NCBI GenBank assembly: GCA_946807835.1
Contig: OX327696.1
Span: 446,501-510,500 of the forward strand
Source: Ailanthus altissimus
Taxonomy: Eukaryota > Streptophyta > Magnoliopsida > Sapindales > Simaroubaceae
Length of the DNA stretch: 64,000 nucleotides
Direction: 5' to 3'
The notes below the pieces were generated by a model. That model worked only from the letters and a program-made list of their open reading frames with translations. It made no database searches and was not told the origin of the DNA. This document shows, piece after piece, positions 1-9,671 of this stretch; the first letter of the stretch is position 1; every line of letters begins with the position of its first letter. Both the position numbers and the translations under genes were made by a program.

Positions 1-293
1 TAAATATGAGAGTTTAGCAATTCATTCTATTATATAAAAAAAAAAAGAAATTTTAAGAGAGTTTTAGGATGATTTGAAAGAATTGAGTGTATTAGAATTT
101 TGGGTTGTAAGGTTAAAATACTACAATACTTGTATTCTCCATTTTTAATAGTAAAAGATTCTTCTATCTTCGCCCGTGGACATAGGCTAAGAGCTGAACC
201 ACGTAAACTTGTGTTTTGTCTTATTTTTATTTTTATTATTTTTCTTAATTTCGTTTTAGCTACGACCCTGCATTACCCCTTAATTTCCTAACA
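1..293 (+). repeat. Partial 5' LTR of copia element 1
   Basis: It aligns along its whole length with 4571-4862 and ends at the same TAACA, immediately before the primer-binding site. The U3 hairpin region seen in the 3' LTR would lie just outside the window. Confidence 0.9.
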
Positions 294-295
294 AG

Positions 296-307
296 TGGTA
301 TCAGAGC
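296..307 (+). other. Primer-binding site (initiator tRNA-Met)
   Basis: TGGTATCAGAGC lies two bases after the LTR end. This is the usual 12-base complement of the plant initiator tRNA-Met 3' end used by copia elements to prime minus-strand DNA synthesis. Confidence 0.93.
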
Positions 308-517
308 TTCTGGTTGAAAAAGGTCACTATCACGTGTATGATTACTATTCACATATACAGTTACTGTTCACGTATACGGCTACTGTTCATACATATAGTT
401 ACTATTTATGTGAAACGGTAGGAGCTGATCCTAGCAGAAAGCAGTTTGTAGTGAAAAGCAATGACGGCAAAATACGAAGTTGAGAAGTTCAATGGAGGTA
501 ATTTTATATTGTGAAAA

Positions 518-1310
518 GTGAAAATAAAGGCAATTTTAAGAAAAAATAAGTGCTTAGAAGCAATTGATAAAAGACCTGCTGTTATCACTGATGATATTAA
601 GTGGAATGAGATTCACAATAATGCCGTTGCTGATCTGTATCTAGCACTTGCTGATAATGTGCTATCCAGTGTGGTGGAAAAAAAGACAGCAAAAGAGATT
701 TGGGATACTTTCATAAAATTGTATGAGGCCAAATTTTTGCACAACAAGATCTTCTTAAAAAAAAAGATTATATACTCTTCGAATGGCAGAATCCACTTCA
801 ATGACAGAGCACATCAACACATTAAATACACAGGCGAATATGTGGAGATTCTGCTACAAAGCCTACCAGATTCGTATGATCAACTCATCATCAACTTGAC
901 GAATAATATCTTAATGGACTTCTTAGTCTTTGATAATGTTACAACTGCTGTACTGGGAGAAAAACGAAGAAGAAAAAAATAAAGAAGACAAAGAGGAATG
1001 TTTACAGCAAGCAGAAGCTTTGACAATGATGAGAGGTAGATCAACAGAATGTGGCCTCAGTAGGAGTCAAAATCATAGTAGACCAAAATCCAGAAATAAG
1101 AAGAATGTCAAGTCCAGAAGTAAGAAGAACGTCAAGTGCTACCACTGTGGTAAGAAAAGCCATATAAAGAAGGATTGTTGGGGATTGAAGAAAAGTGCAG
1201 AGGACAAACCTCAAAGGAATATTGCAAGCACCTCAGATGATGGTGAAATTTTATACAGCGAGGTAGCAACAGTTGTTGAAAGTAGAAAACGGTTATCTGA
1301 TGTATAGCTC
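518..1310 (+). pseudogene. copia gag (UBN2-type) with CCHC zinc knuckle, frameshifted
   Basis: This encodes the structural Gag of copia element 1. The first open stretch (518-982) carries the Gag helix-rich part; its 'AKEIWDTFIKLYE' is typical of the UBN2 family. The frame changes near 930-980, in an A-rich run, and the second stretch (930-1307) is basic and ends in a zinc knuckle at 1137-1178, CYHC..H....C (CX2CX4HX4C), the nucleic-acid-binding motif. The start codon is uncertain; translation would begin near 470-520 in an intact copy. It is shorter than usual and lies in two frames, so no complete Gag could be made. Protease follows directly. Confidence 0.85.
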
Positions 1311-4300
1311 ATAGATTCTGGAGCTATATGACACATGATCTCTAAGAGAGAATGGTTCCATCAATATGAACCTACCTCTGGAGAATCTGTATATATAGGG
1401 AATGATCATGCTTTGAAAATCGCTGGAATAAGATCCATCAAGATAAAGATGTATGATGGTACTGTTCGTATTATTCAGGAGGTGTGACATGTGAAAGGCC
1501 TCAAGAAGAATCTTTTGTCATTGGGATAATTAGATAACACTGGATGTAAGACCCAAATTGAAAATGGGACAATGAAAATTCTTAAAGGCACGCTTGTAGT
1601 AATGAAAGCAGAAAAGGTTGCTGCAAATTTGTACATGCTTACTGAAGAAACACTGTAGGAAGGAGATGCACCTGTTGCATCAACTAGTTCAGCAGAAGAG
1701 TCAACGATAATGTGGCATCGCAAACTGGGCCATATATCGAAACGAGGTTTGAAGATTCTCTCTGATCAAAATTTACTTCCTGGGCTCAAATCGGTTCATT
1801 TACCTTTCTGTGAGCACTGTGTCACAAGTAAGCAGCATAGATTAAAGTTTAGCACATCTAGTTCTAGAAGTAAAGAAATTCTAGAATTGATCCACTCTGA
1901 TGTTTGGCAAGCACCGGTGATGTCCTTAGGGGGAGCGAGATATTTTGTATCGTTTATAGATGATTATTCCAGGAGATGTTGGGTGTATCTAATCAAGAAG
2001 AAGTCATATATGTTTGAAGCTTTCAAAATATTTAGAGCTCGTGTAGAACTTGAATCAGAAAAGAAGATCAAGTGTTTAAGGATAGATAATGAAGGAGAAT
2101 ATACTGGTGAGGATTTTATTGCATTCTGTCAATAAGAAGGCATCAAGTGGCAATTCAGCATAGCTTACACACCTTAGCAGAATGGAGTAGTAGAGTAGAT
2201 GAACAGAACCTTGTTGGAGAGAACAAGAGCTATGTTGAGAACTGTAGGTTTAGCCAAGGCATTTTAGGCAAAAGTAGTCAAAACTGCCTGTTATGTGGTA
2301 AATCGGTCACTATTAATAGCAATCGAGTTAAAGACACCGATGGAGATATGGACTGGGAAACCAGTTGATTATTCTCGCCTTCATACATTTGGAAGTCCTG
2401 TGTACGTGATGTACAATCCTCAAGAAATAATGAAGCTAGATCCAAACTCCAGAAAATGCATTTTCTTGGGATATGCTGATGGAGTCAAGGGGTATCGCCT
2501 GTGGGATCCCACTACCCACAAGGTCGTCATTAATAAAGATGTGATATTTGTAGAAGATAAACTGCAAAGGAATGATAAAGATGATAGCACAGTGAAGGAA
2601 AATCCAGAGACTACAATGGTACAAATGAAAAATAATCAAGTACAAGAAGATTCAAATTCTTCTGAAGCAGCACTAGAGTACGAAGAACAAGAACCAATAG
2701 AGTCTGAGGCTACAGATGATCATCGATCAACTCATGAGAGACGACCACCAGCGTGGCACTCGGAGTATGTCATAGAGGCTCATGTTGCATAATGCCTTCT
2801 AACAGAGGATGGAGAGCCAACAACTTTCCAGGAGGCTTCTAAAAGTCAAGATGTTTTTTTATGGATGACAGCAATACAAGAAGAAATTGAAGCCTTACAT
2901 AAGAACAAAACATGGGAGCTGGTTGCACTACCACGTGGAAAAAAAGCCATTGGTAACAAATGGGTCTATAAGATCAAACGAGATGGCAATGACCAAGTGG
3001 AGCTGTATCGTGCGAGATTGGTGGTGAAAGGTTATGCTCAGAAAGAAGGTATTGACTTTAATGAGATATATTTTCCTGTGGTTCGACTCACGACAGTCAA
3101 AATAATTCTGGCAATGTGTGCTATATTTGACTTACATCTAGAGCAGCTAGATGTGAAGACAGCTTTTCTTTATGGAGAACTTGAAGAAGAAATTTATATA
3201 CTTCAACTAAAAGGTTTTAAAGAATAAGAAAAATAGAACTTGGTTTGTAGGTTAAACAAATCTCTGTACAGTCTCAAATAGGCGCCGAGGTGTTGGTACA
3301 AGAGATTTGATTCCTGTATCATCAGTCTTGGATATAACAGACTTAGTTCAGACCATTGTACATACTACAAAAGGTTTGATGATGATAATAATTTTATTAT
3401 TTTGCTGTTGTACGTGGATGACATGTTGGTGGCAGGCCCCAGCAAAGATCGAGTCCAAGAATTGAAGGTACAGTTGGCTAGGAAATTTGATATGAAGGAC
3501 TTAGGACCAGCAAACAAGATTCTAGTAAACAGGATTCTAGGGATGCAAATTCACCGAGACAGAAATAATAGGAAGATTTGGCTTTCTCAGAAGAACTACT
3601 TAAAGAAAATCTAGTCGTGCTTCAACATCAAAAATTGTAAGCCAATTAGTACCCCATTCCCTATTAATTTCAAGTTATCCTCTAAGATTTGTCCTAGCAA
3701 AGAAGTAGAGAGGAAAGAGATGTCTAGAGTACCGTATGCATTAGCAGTGAGAAGTTTAATGTTCGCTATGATTTGTACCAGACCCGACATCGCACAAGCA
3801 GTGGAAGCAGTTAGTAGATACATGGCGATTCCTGGTAAAGAGCATTGGGGTTGTGTTAGGAGGATCCTTAACTACATTAAAGGTACCTCAGATTTTGCTT
3901 TATGTTATGGAGGATTAGATTTTATTGTTAAGGGCTATGTGGATTCTGATTTTGTAGGAGACCTTGATAAAAGAAAATTCACTATTGGCTATGTGTTTAA
4001 ACTTGCAGGAGGAACTGTAAACTGAGTTTCGAAATTGCAAAATGTTGTGGCATTATTTACTACAGAAGCAGAATACATGGCAATTACACAAGCTTGCAAG
4101 AAAGCAATTTGAATACAAAGATTACTGGAGGAGCTCAGGCACAAGCAAGAGAAAGTTGAATTATTTTGTGACAATTAGAGTGCCTTGCACATTGCAAGGA
4201 ATCTAGTTTTTCATTTAAGAACGAAGCATATAGGTGTTCACTATCACTTCGTTCATGAAGTGATAGAAGATAGAAGTGTGGATATGAAAATAAAATTCAT

Positions 4301-4390
4301 AAAGATGATAACCTAGCAGATGTGTTGACCAAGCCCACTAATACCAACAAGTTTGTATGGTGCAGATCTTTACATAGCCTAGCAGATACG
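1311..4390 (+). pseudogene. copia pol (protease, integrase, reverse transcriptase, RNase H), broken
   Basis: This encodes the replication enzymes of copia element 1. The protease active site DSGA is at 1314-1325, with a stop two codons later. The GAG-pre-integrase HHCC zinc finger begins at 1710 (WHRKLGH...CEHC). The integrase core follows (HSDVW, FIDDYSR, RIDNEGEY) and is open to 2135, after which stops break the region to about 2295. 2295-2792 holds the integrase C-terminal part and linker (KCIFLGY). Reverse transcriptase runs 2865-3227 (NKWVYKIKR, LDVKTAFL) and resumes at 3402 with an intact catalytic YVDD at 3411-3422. RNase H covers about 3900-4380, with EAEYMA and the RTKHI motif. I count at least ten in-frame stops or frame changes across the region. 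The family is certain; function is lost. Confidence 0.9.
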
Positions 4391-4459
4391 TAGGCAATAT
4401 GACTTTGGCAAAGAAGAAAGAATATTGTGGAGACTTGATTGATTCTCAATCAAATTTCT

Positions 4460-4471
4460 AAGTGGGAGAAT
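4460..4471 (+). other. Polypurine tract of copia element 1
   Basis: The purine-rich AAGTGGGAGAAT directly precedes the TG that opens the 3' LTR. This is the expected primer for plus-strand DNA synthesis. Confidence 0.8.
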
Positions 4472-4862
4472 TGTTAGTAGCTGGCACCGTGTGCCAGCTA
4501 CATAATTGCTGGCACACGGTGCCAACAATTACACAATGGTGGACAGCCATTTCTTGGCTGTCCACCATGCTAAATGGGAGAGTTTAGTAATTCATTCTAT
4601 TATAAAAACAAAAAAGGAATTTTAAGAGAGTTTAAGAAAGATTTAAGAGAATTGGGTGTATTGGGGTTTTGGGTTGTAAGGTTAAAACACTATAATACTT
4701 GTATTCTCTATTTTTAATAATAAAAAATTCTCCTGTCTTCGCCCGTAGACGTAGATTAAAAGCCGAATCATGTAAACTTGTGTTTTGTCTTATTTTTATT
4801 TTCATTATTTTTTTTAATTTTACTTTAATTGCGACCCTTCATCACCTCTCAATTTCTTAACA
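4472..4862 (+). repeat. 3' LTR of copia element 1 (391 bp)
   Basis: It starts TGTTAG and ends TTAACA, matching the left LTR. The first 100 bases (U3) are almost entirely inverted repeats (see 4478-4568). A TAATACTTG...TTCTCTATTTTTAATAATAAAAAA stretch further in is a plausible polyadenylation region. Confidence 0.92.
4478..4568. repeat. Three back-to-back hairpins in the LTR U3
   Basis: There are three palindromes. 4478-4500 has perfect 10-bp arms (TAGCTGGCAC) around a 3-base loop. 4504-4530 has 12-bp arms with one mismatch around ACG. 4536-4568 has perfect 14-bp arms (ATGGTGGACAGCCA) around a 5-base loop. The first two share the core CTGGCAC and read as near reverse complements of each other. 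They are unusually GC-rich for this window. Confidence 0.9.
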
Positions 4863-4975
4863 TTACGGTCAATGGCTCCATAACCGATTTCTTTAGAGGC
4901 ATTTGTGTCCCTGGTCATTACGAATGAGCATGCTAGCAGAAAGCATAGGGCAAAAATGCTGATTCCCTTTGACAT
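4863..4975 (-). pseudogene. RALF-like peptide gene, 5' end only, truncated by a copia insertion
   Basis: RALFs are secreted cysteine-rich plant peptides sensed by FERONIA-type receptor kinases at the cell surface; that is family knowledge. Read on the minus strand from ATG at 4975, the sequence gives about 37 codons. First comes an apparent signal peptide (MSKGISIFALCFLLACSFVM), then a short linker, then EIGYGAIDR, which resembles the YISY/GYGAI block opening the mature domain of small RALFs. The reading frame stops at the LTR end, before any of the four conserved cysteines. A TATA box lies 79 bases upstream of the ATG, which supports this start. The 3' half should lie to the left of the window. 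RALF identity rests on one short block; another small secreted peptide cannot be excluded. Confidence 0.72.
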
Positions 4976-5053
4976 GATCACGTCAATGAAGAAACTTTTA
5001 AGAACTTGGGAAGTATAATTTTTGTTATATTAATAAAGGATAACGATATGGAA

Positions 5054-5061
5054 TTTATATA
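5054..5061 (-). promoter_or_regulatory. TATA box of the RALF-like gene
   Basis: On the minus strand this reads TATATAAA, 79 bases upstream of the ATG at 4975. That allows a leader of about 45-50 bases, normal for a short plant peptide gene. Confidence 0.55.
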
Positions 5062-5552
5062 GAGAAGTGTTGTATATTTACCCTTCCTTAATATGATATA
5101 CAAAATACAAGCATCTGGGGTTTCTATTTAGATTTTCGGTTGTTTGAATCTTCAACTATTTTATTGGAGTAAAAATTGGAAAATTTAGTGGATATGCGAA
5201 ACTTTCTCTTCGTTTCTCAAATGATATAAGACAAGACTTGGAAAATTTTTATCTAACTAAAAAAATAATTTAAAAGTAATATTCTTTTGAATTAAATATT
5301 ATCATCTAGATTTAATCTGTATTTTAAAAATATGCATATATCCGCACTTGAGGATAATTTATCTTCCTTAAACTTGTAGCACATACTTTTCCTATAATAT
5401 GTTAAATCGAAACATTAGAATTTATATAGACGAGTGTTTGCCTAATTATTGCATTTATATGTTTATTGGCCAGGCAGTTTGAGTTAAGTTGACTTTGATC
5501 AGATAAAGTAAATATGTTGGTCTTATAAATATTTAGGAACACGCTATCAATT
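5062..5552. other. Upstream region of the RALF-like gene, no coding sequence seen
   Basis: This is AT-rich DNA with no convincing reading frame. A second minus-strand TATATAAA at 5421-5428 sits in a context resembling the proximal box (GAATTTATATAGA followed by GTGTT), which suggests a partial promoter duplication. Confidence 0.4.
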
Positions 5553-6430
5553 ATGTTGGAATTTTTGGGGTTCAAAGTTTTGTGTCTACTTGATTTTGAG
5601 TTAGAGAACGATTATGAGTCAATACAAAGTTGAGTGTGCGTCAAATGTATAGAACATAGAGTTAACAGAAAGATAAATGCAAAGAGGAACGTAAAAGCAT
5701 AAAAAAGAACCCACTTAGATGTGAGCGCCATGATATTGGGAATTCTCGCTATAGTGACAAACACAGTATCTACAGTGCCATAGTATTGGGTTCCTCTCAC
5801 TGTGAGGGCATTGAGACAAATTTGCACTAGTGCTGCGACGAAAGTTTTGTCTTGCCATGGTGCAACGTATTTAGGAATTTGACATTTTTAGTTTAAATTG
5901 ACTTTTACGAGTGATATTTGAACTTTTATGTGCTTATACTTTTATTCCAATTAAAAATAAGATTTTTAAAAATGTTTTAAACATTGTATAATTTTTTTTA
6001 ACCCTATTAAATTATTCAAGTATTAAAATCATCAACAAGAGATAAAATAGAGAGATTAAGTTACACTTTATTGCTTTGAGTGCACAAGATAACATGTTAT
6101 AGATTCTTGAGAGCTCTGAATTATTTGATATTCTTTATAATCTCTTATGAAAATTCTTTCTGTATAAAAAAATTGAATAAAAGAAGCTATAATCTTGAGT
6201 TCCACACTGAATATGGGCGATTATTATCAAATCACATATATTGTTTGTATTTTTTTAGCGTGTGTGATTGTTTATCTATTAGTTGTGTGGTCTTTCTTTT
6301 TTTTGTTTTTGTTTATGCTTTCAAGAAAGTATTTAAAAGGTTTTTAGAGTGTATAGTAAAAAATTCAACAATTATTTCGTTAGACTAAAAATAAGAAATT
6401 CTAAGTGAGATGCCAAATGTTGGAAAACAC
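5553..6430 (+). repeat. Possible decayed copia-type LTR
   Basis: It opens TGTTGGAATTTTTGGGG and contains, at about 5717-5830, a decayed form of the GC-rich motif (GAGCGCCATGATATTGGG and relatives) found in the LTRs at 47853-57870. No terminal repeat partner, primer site or target duplication is clear, so both ends are tentative. Confidence 0.3.
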
Positions 6431-7876
6431 ATTTTATATGGCATAATTTGATTACTAGTTGATTCCATTAATATTCCTTTTGACAAATTTTATGAGAAAA
6501 AAAAAGGTTATACAATGCTTCTTAAAAACTTATTTAGAACTGTCTCGTCTAAAAGTTGTTCACAAATTTTTAACAATTTTCTTAGAAATAATGAAAGCTA
6601 GAATAGAATTGATATTTTTTAAATAATAGTTTCCTTATTTTATTACATTATTTGAGATCGCGGTGAATGTGTTTGTAATACTCTTATGATATATATTTTC
6701 AATAAAACTTTTACAAAAAAATTGAAATGATTTTATTTCATATGATATCAAAATTAAGTGAAATTAAATTAAAGAGAGGAGAGGATCTTAATTCATTACA
6801 AAATAAGATGATTTTATCAAAAGTAATTTTAAAAAAACAATTTGCTTTTGATACAAATTAATTCCCAACTGTAATCCCGAGTAACATGATACAAATTAAT
6901 TCAGCTTATTTGTCTTAACAATAATTTAATAAAACTAACACTTAAATCCTCTCAATTTAAAAACTATACACAAGTCGTTTGATCCGTTGGACCACTTTAG
7001 AAGTTAAGGTTTAAAAAGAAAAAAGATTATTTGTCATCTTATTTGTCATATTCATTTGTTCGTCTTCAGAATTTTAGCATGACATATACAAATTCACATG
7101 CATGGGGTCGACAAAGAGACTAATAATACTGCCATTGATTTTCATTGAAGATTTGTTGAAGCGTCCAAAGAGATAAGGAACTTGATAAATATCCTAATAA
7201 TCCAAATCATCAGGAGTCAAAAACCGATCATCAAGAATCAACAAGAATCAAAGACCAAATCAGATGTGAGTCAACTTGCCTCATCCGAATTAAGTGATCT
7301 CCAGCTGCCCAATTTAAGAAAATACCATAAATCCTCTCAATCCAAATCAAGACAGAATTCCCACAGGATGCAGCATTAGTCATCAGCAGAAATAAGAAAA
7401 GAAAATCAGCATTCCCACAAACGGCCACCAAGAATCCCACACAGGCACAACAACGGATTGTTGCTCTTTTATTTTTAAATTAGAATTAAACACGTTGCAT
7501 TATTTAGGAAGGTCTTTACAATATAGGAATGTCAAAAGAAGAATGGGAATCACAATGCAAGCTTTGGCCGACATCATATCATCCACCAACTTAGTAAGCC
7601 GTGCATTGTCTTTCTAGGGTGTTTGTTGTATTTTTTTTTTCCTCCTTATTTATTTATACAATATTGTTAAAGAGCACAAATATTGATTTCTAGGGGTCTT
7701 TTCTTTTTCTTTTTCCCTTCACAAATTAGACCATAGAACTCTCTCTATCACTAATGGATTTATTTTTTTCAACTCAAATTCATTGATGAAACACATTTAT
7801 TTCTCAAATTGAAAATCTTATTCGTCGAATACATTAGTAATTAATTTAGCATTTATGATTTTTCTTTTTGCACCAT
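6431..7876. other. Unassigned AT-rich DNA
   Basis: I see no recognisable gene, terminal repeat or RNA gene. The 102-residue open frame at 6080-6388 and the short frames near 7182-7440 have low-complexity composition and no motif. Confidence 0.5.
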
Positions 7877-7881
7877 ATCTT

Positions 7882-9584
7882 TGTTAGGGATAATGCCCTA
7901 AAAGCATGTACTTGTATTATTTTTATGAAATTAATAAAGTTATAATTTTATACTTGATGAGTGTTTATAATTTTATGACATAAATATCATAAAATCTCTT
8001 GTTTATTTATGTAATCATAACTTTAGTATATAATTGTTATATACAAGAGGATTAAAGTTATGGATAATAAACAGAAAAAGTTCGTAATAAATTAATTAAA
8101 GTTTGGGATATTTAATTAAATATTACTAGTGCGGTCCACAAATATTTAAAATGTAGTGATCTTATCTGGATCACTAATGTAGTGACATTATGGTGGAGGC
8201 ACTATATATAATATGATTATATAGGACTGGACCAGACATAGTTTGAATTCTTATGTAAAATACCGTTGTTAATTAAGAATTCAAATAACGTCAACCGATG
8301 ATCATATACTAATTAACCTTACTCCTGAGTAATCATAAACTCCTGTTTGTGTCATTATGTCATTTGAAATACTCGTTACGGTTGTTTAAAGAACAGACTA
8401 AAAACTTGTATTTTGATGGCATTGTGAGATAAACGGTTGGGAATATGATTTATAGATATGGAATCCATTCATTCCTAATGGAAGTTAGAAAGAAGGTTCT
8501 CTTAGGGTTAATTCTAGAACTGAATGGTTAGAGCACTCAATTTGTAATAATGTTACAAATTAACTGTTCACTGGTGAATTAATGGTACTTAAGGATAAAG
8601 AAATAATTAGAGGGGTAAAATGGTAATTAGCCTAGCTCTAATTATGAACCATCTATGGAGGGTTAAATTACATGTAGTGATTAAATCAATGGACTGCTAT
8701 AAGTTTTTTGAGTAAATTATATTTACAGTTTCAAAAATGCAATTCTAGGTTTTTAGTGGAATAACACTGGAATTAATAAATTAAATTAATTAATTATTCA
8801 AAATTTATTGGAGCTTGAAATTGTAAGTCCATAAGTCTCCAATACCATCTTTTTCGTTATTACAATGAACAAGTAAAAGGATTGTGTTATTACACAAATT
8901 ATTTGTGTCTAGAAAATAGTTTTCAAATACGTATATTTTATAATTTTGGATAAAATTAGTTAATTAAGAATGAATTAAAATAGATAAGATCTTATCCAAA
9001 TATAATTAAATATTTAATTTAAGAAATTAAATAAATAAAATCTTAAGTATAATTTTTTGAAATTATTAAAAAGATTTTAATTTTAATTTAGTGTTTTTCT
9101 TTTATTAAAAGATTAATAATGCTCAAATGTTAGATATTATACGTTAACCATAAAGAGTAGGACTCTATGTGATTTATATGAATTAAGTCTCCTTTTAAGA
9201 GATAATAATTTAATTAATAAATGTTATTAATTAAATTATTATTTTAAAAAAAGAAGATTAATCTAAATAAAAGATAACACATATACATGGAAAAAAAAAA
9301 GTAGGATACATTTTTTTTTTCTTAACTGAAGAAAACAAACAGGAAGCCCACTCTTCCTCTCACTGTAGAATAAGAGATTTGGTTTGGAATCCTTTGGTGG
9401 AAGAAAACTTTGCGTGGATTCAAGGTATGTTCTTGTTAAATTTTATTTACTTTAACATCAAATTGATATATTCATAAGATCCTTAGATAAAAAGTGTTTT
9501 CATCTAATGAAAACAAAAATTAAAGAATTTTTACTTTTCTATTCTGCTGCATTATAAATGTCATAGCAATAAAACCATCTAACA
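7882..9584 (+). mobile_element. Solo LTR (1703 bp), copia Angela/BARE-like, perfect TSD
   Basis: It starts TGTTAGGGATAATGCCC and ends CATCTAACA. It is flanked by the 5-bp duplication ATCTT at 7877-7881 and 9585-9589. No internal domain is attached, so it is a solo LTR left by recombination. The opening resembles the TGTTGGAATTATGCCCTA start of Angela/BARE copia LTRs (from memory; inference). A CAAGGTATGTTCTT sequence near 9420 resembles a splice donor and recurs in the solo LTR at 14192-16356. Plus orientation is inferred from that shared feature. Confidence 0.85.
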
Positions 9585-9671
9585 ATCTTCATAATATTTA
9601 GAGATTGTTGGTTATTTTCTTTCACTCAGTATATATGCAGCCATGATTTTTGCCATACACTAGTACTCATC

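Larger units (their letters stand above)
1..4862 (+). mobile_element. Ty1/copia retrotransposon 1, 5' LTR cut by window edge
   Basis: Two long terminal repeats flank a decayed gag-pol. The left LTR enters from outside the window and ends TAACA at 293. The right LTR spans 4472-4862, from TG to CA. A tRNA-Met primer site follows the left LTR and a purine tract precedes the right one. Domain order is gag, protease, integrase, reverse transcriptase, RNase H, which is the Ty1/copia order. Base 1 aligns with base 4571 of the right LTR, so about 99 bases of the left LTR lie outside the window. By eye the shared ~290 bases differ at roughly 35 positions, so the insertion is old. Many stops and frameshifts make it non-autonomous now. 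It lies inside a RALF-like gene (4863-4975, minus strand). The right-hand target-site candidate is TTACG (4863-4867); the left copy is out of view. Confidence 0.93.

Noticed and set aside
296..307. tRNA gene suspected from TGGTATCAGAGC here and at similar sites
   Set aside because: Only the 12-base primer complement is present; no cloverleaf or RNA polymerase III boxes.
6080..6388. 102-residue open frame with hydrophobic stretches
   Set aside because: Phe/Tyr/Ile-rich composition expected from AT-rich DNA; no motif, no promoter or splice context.
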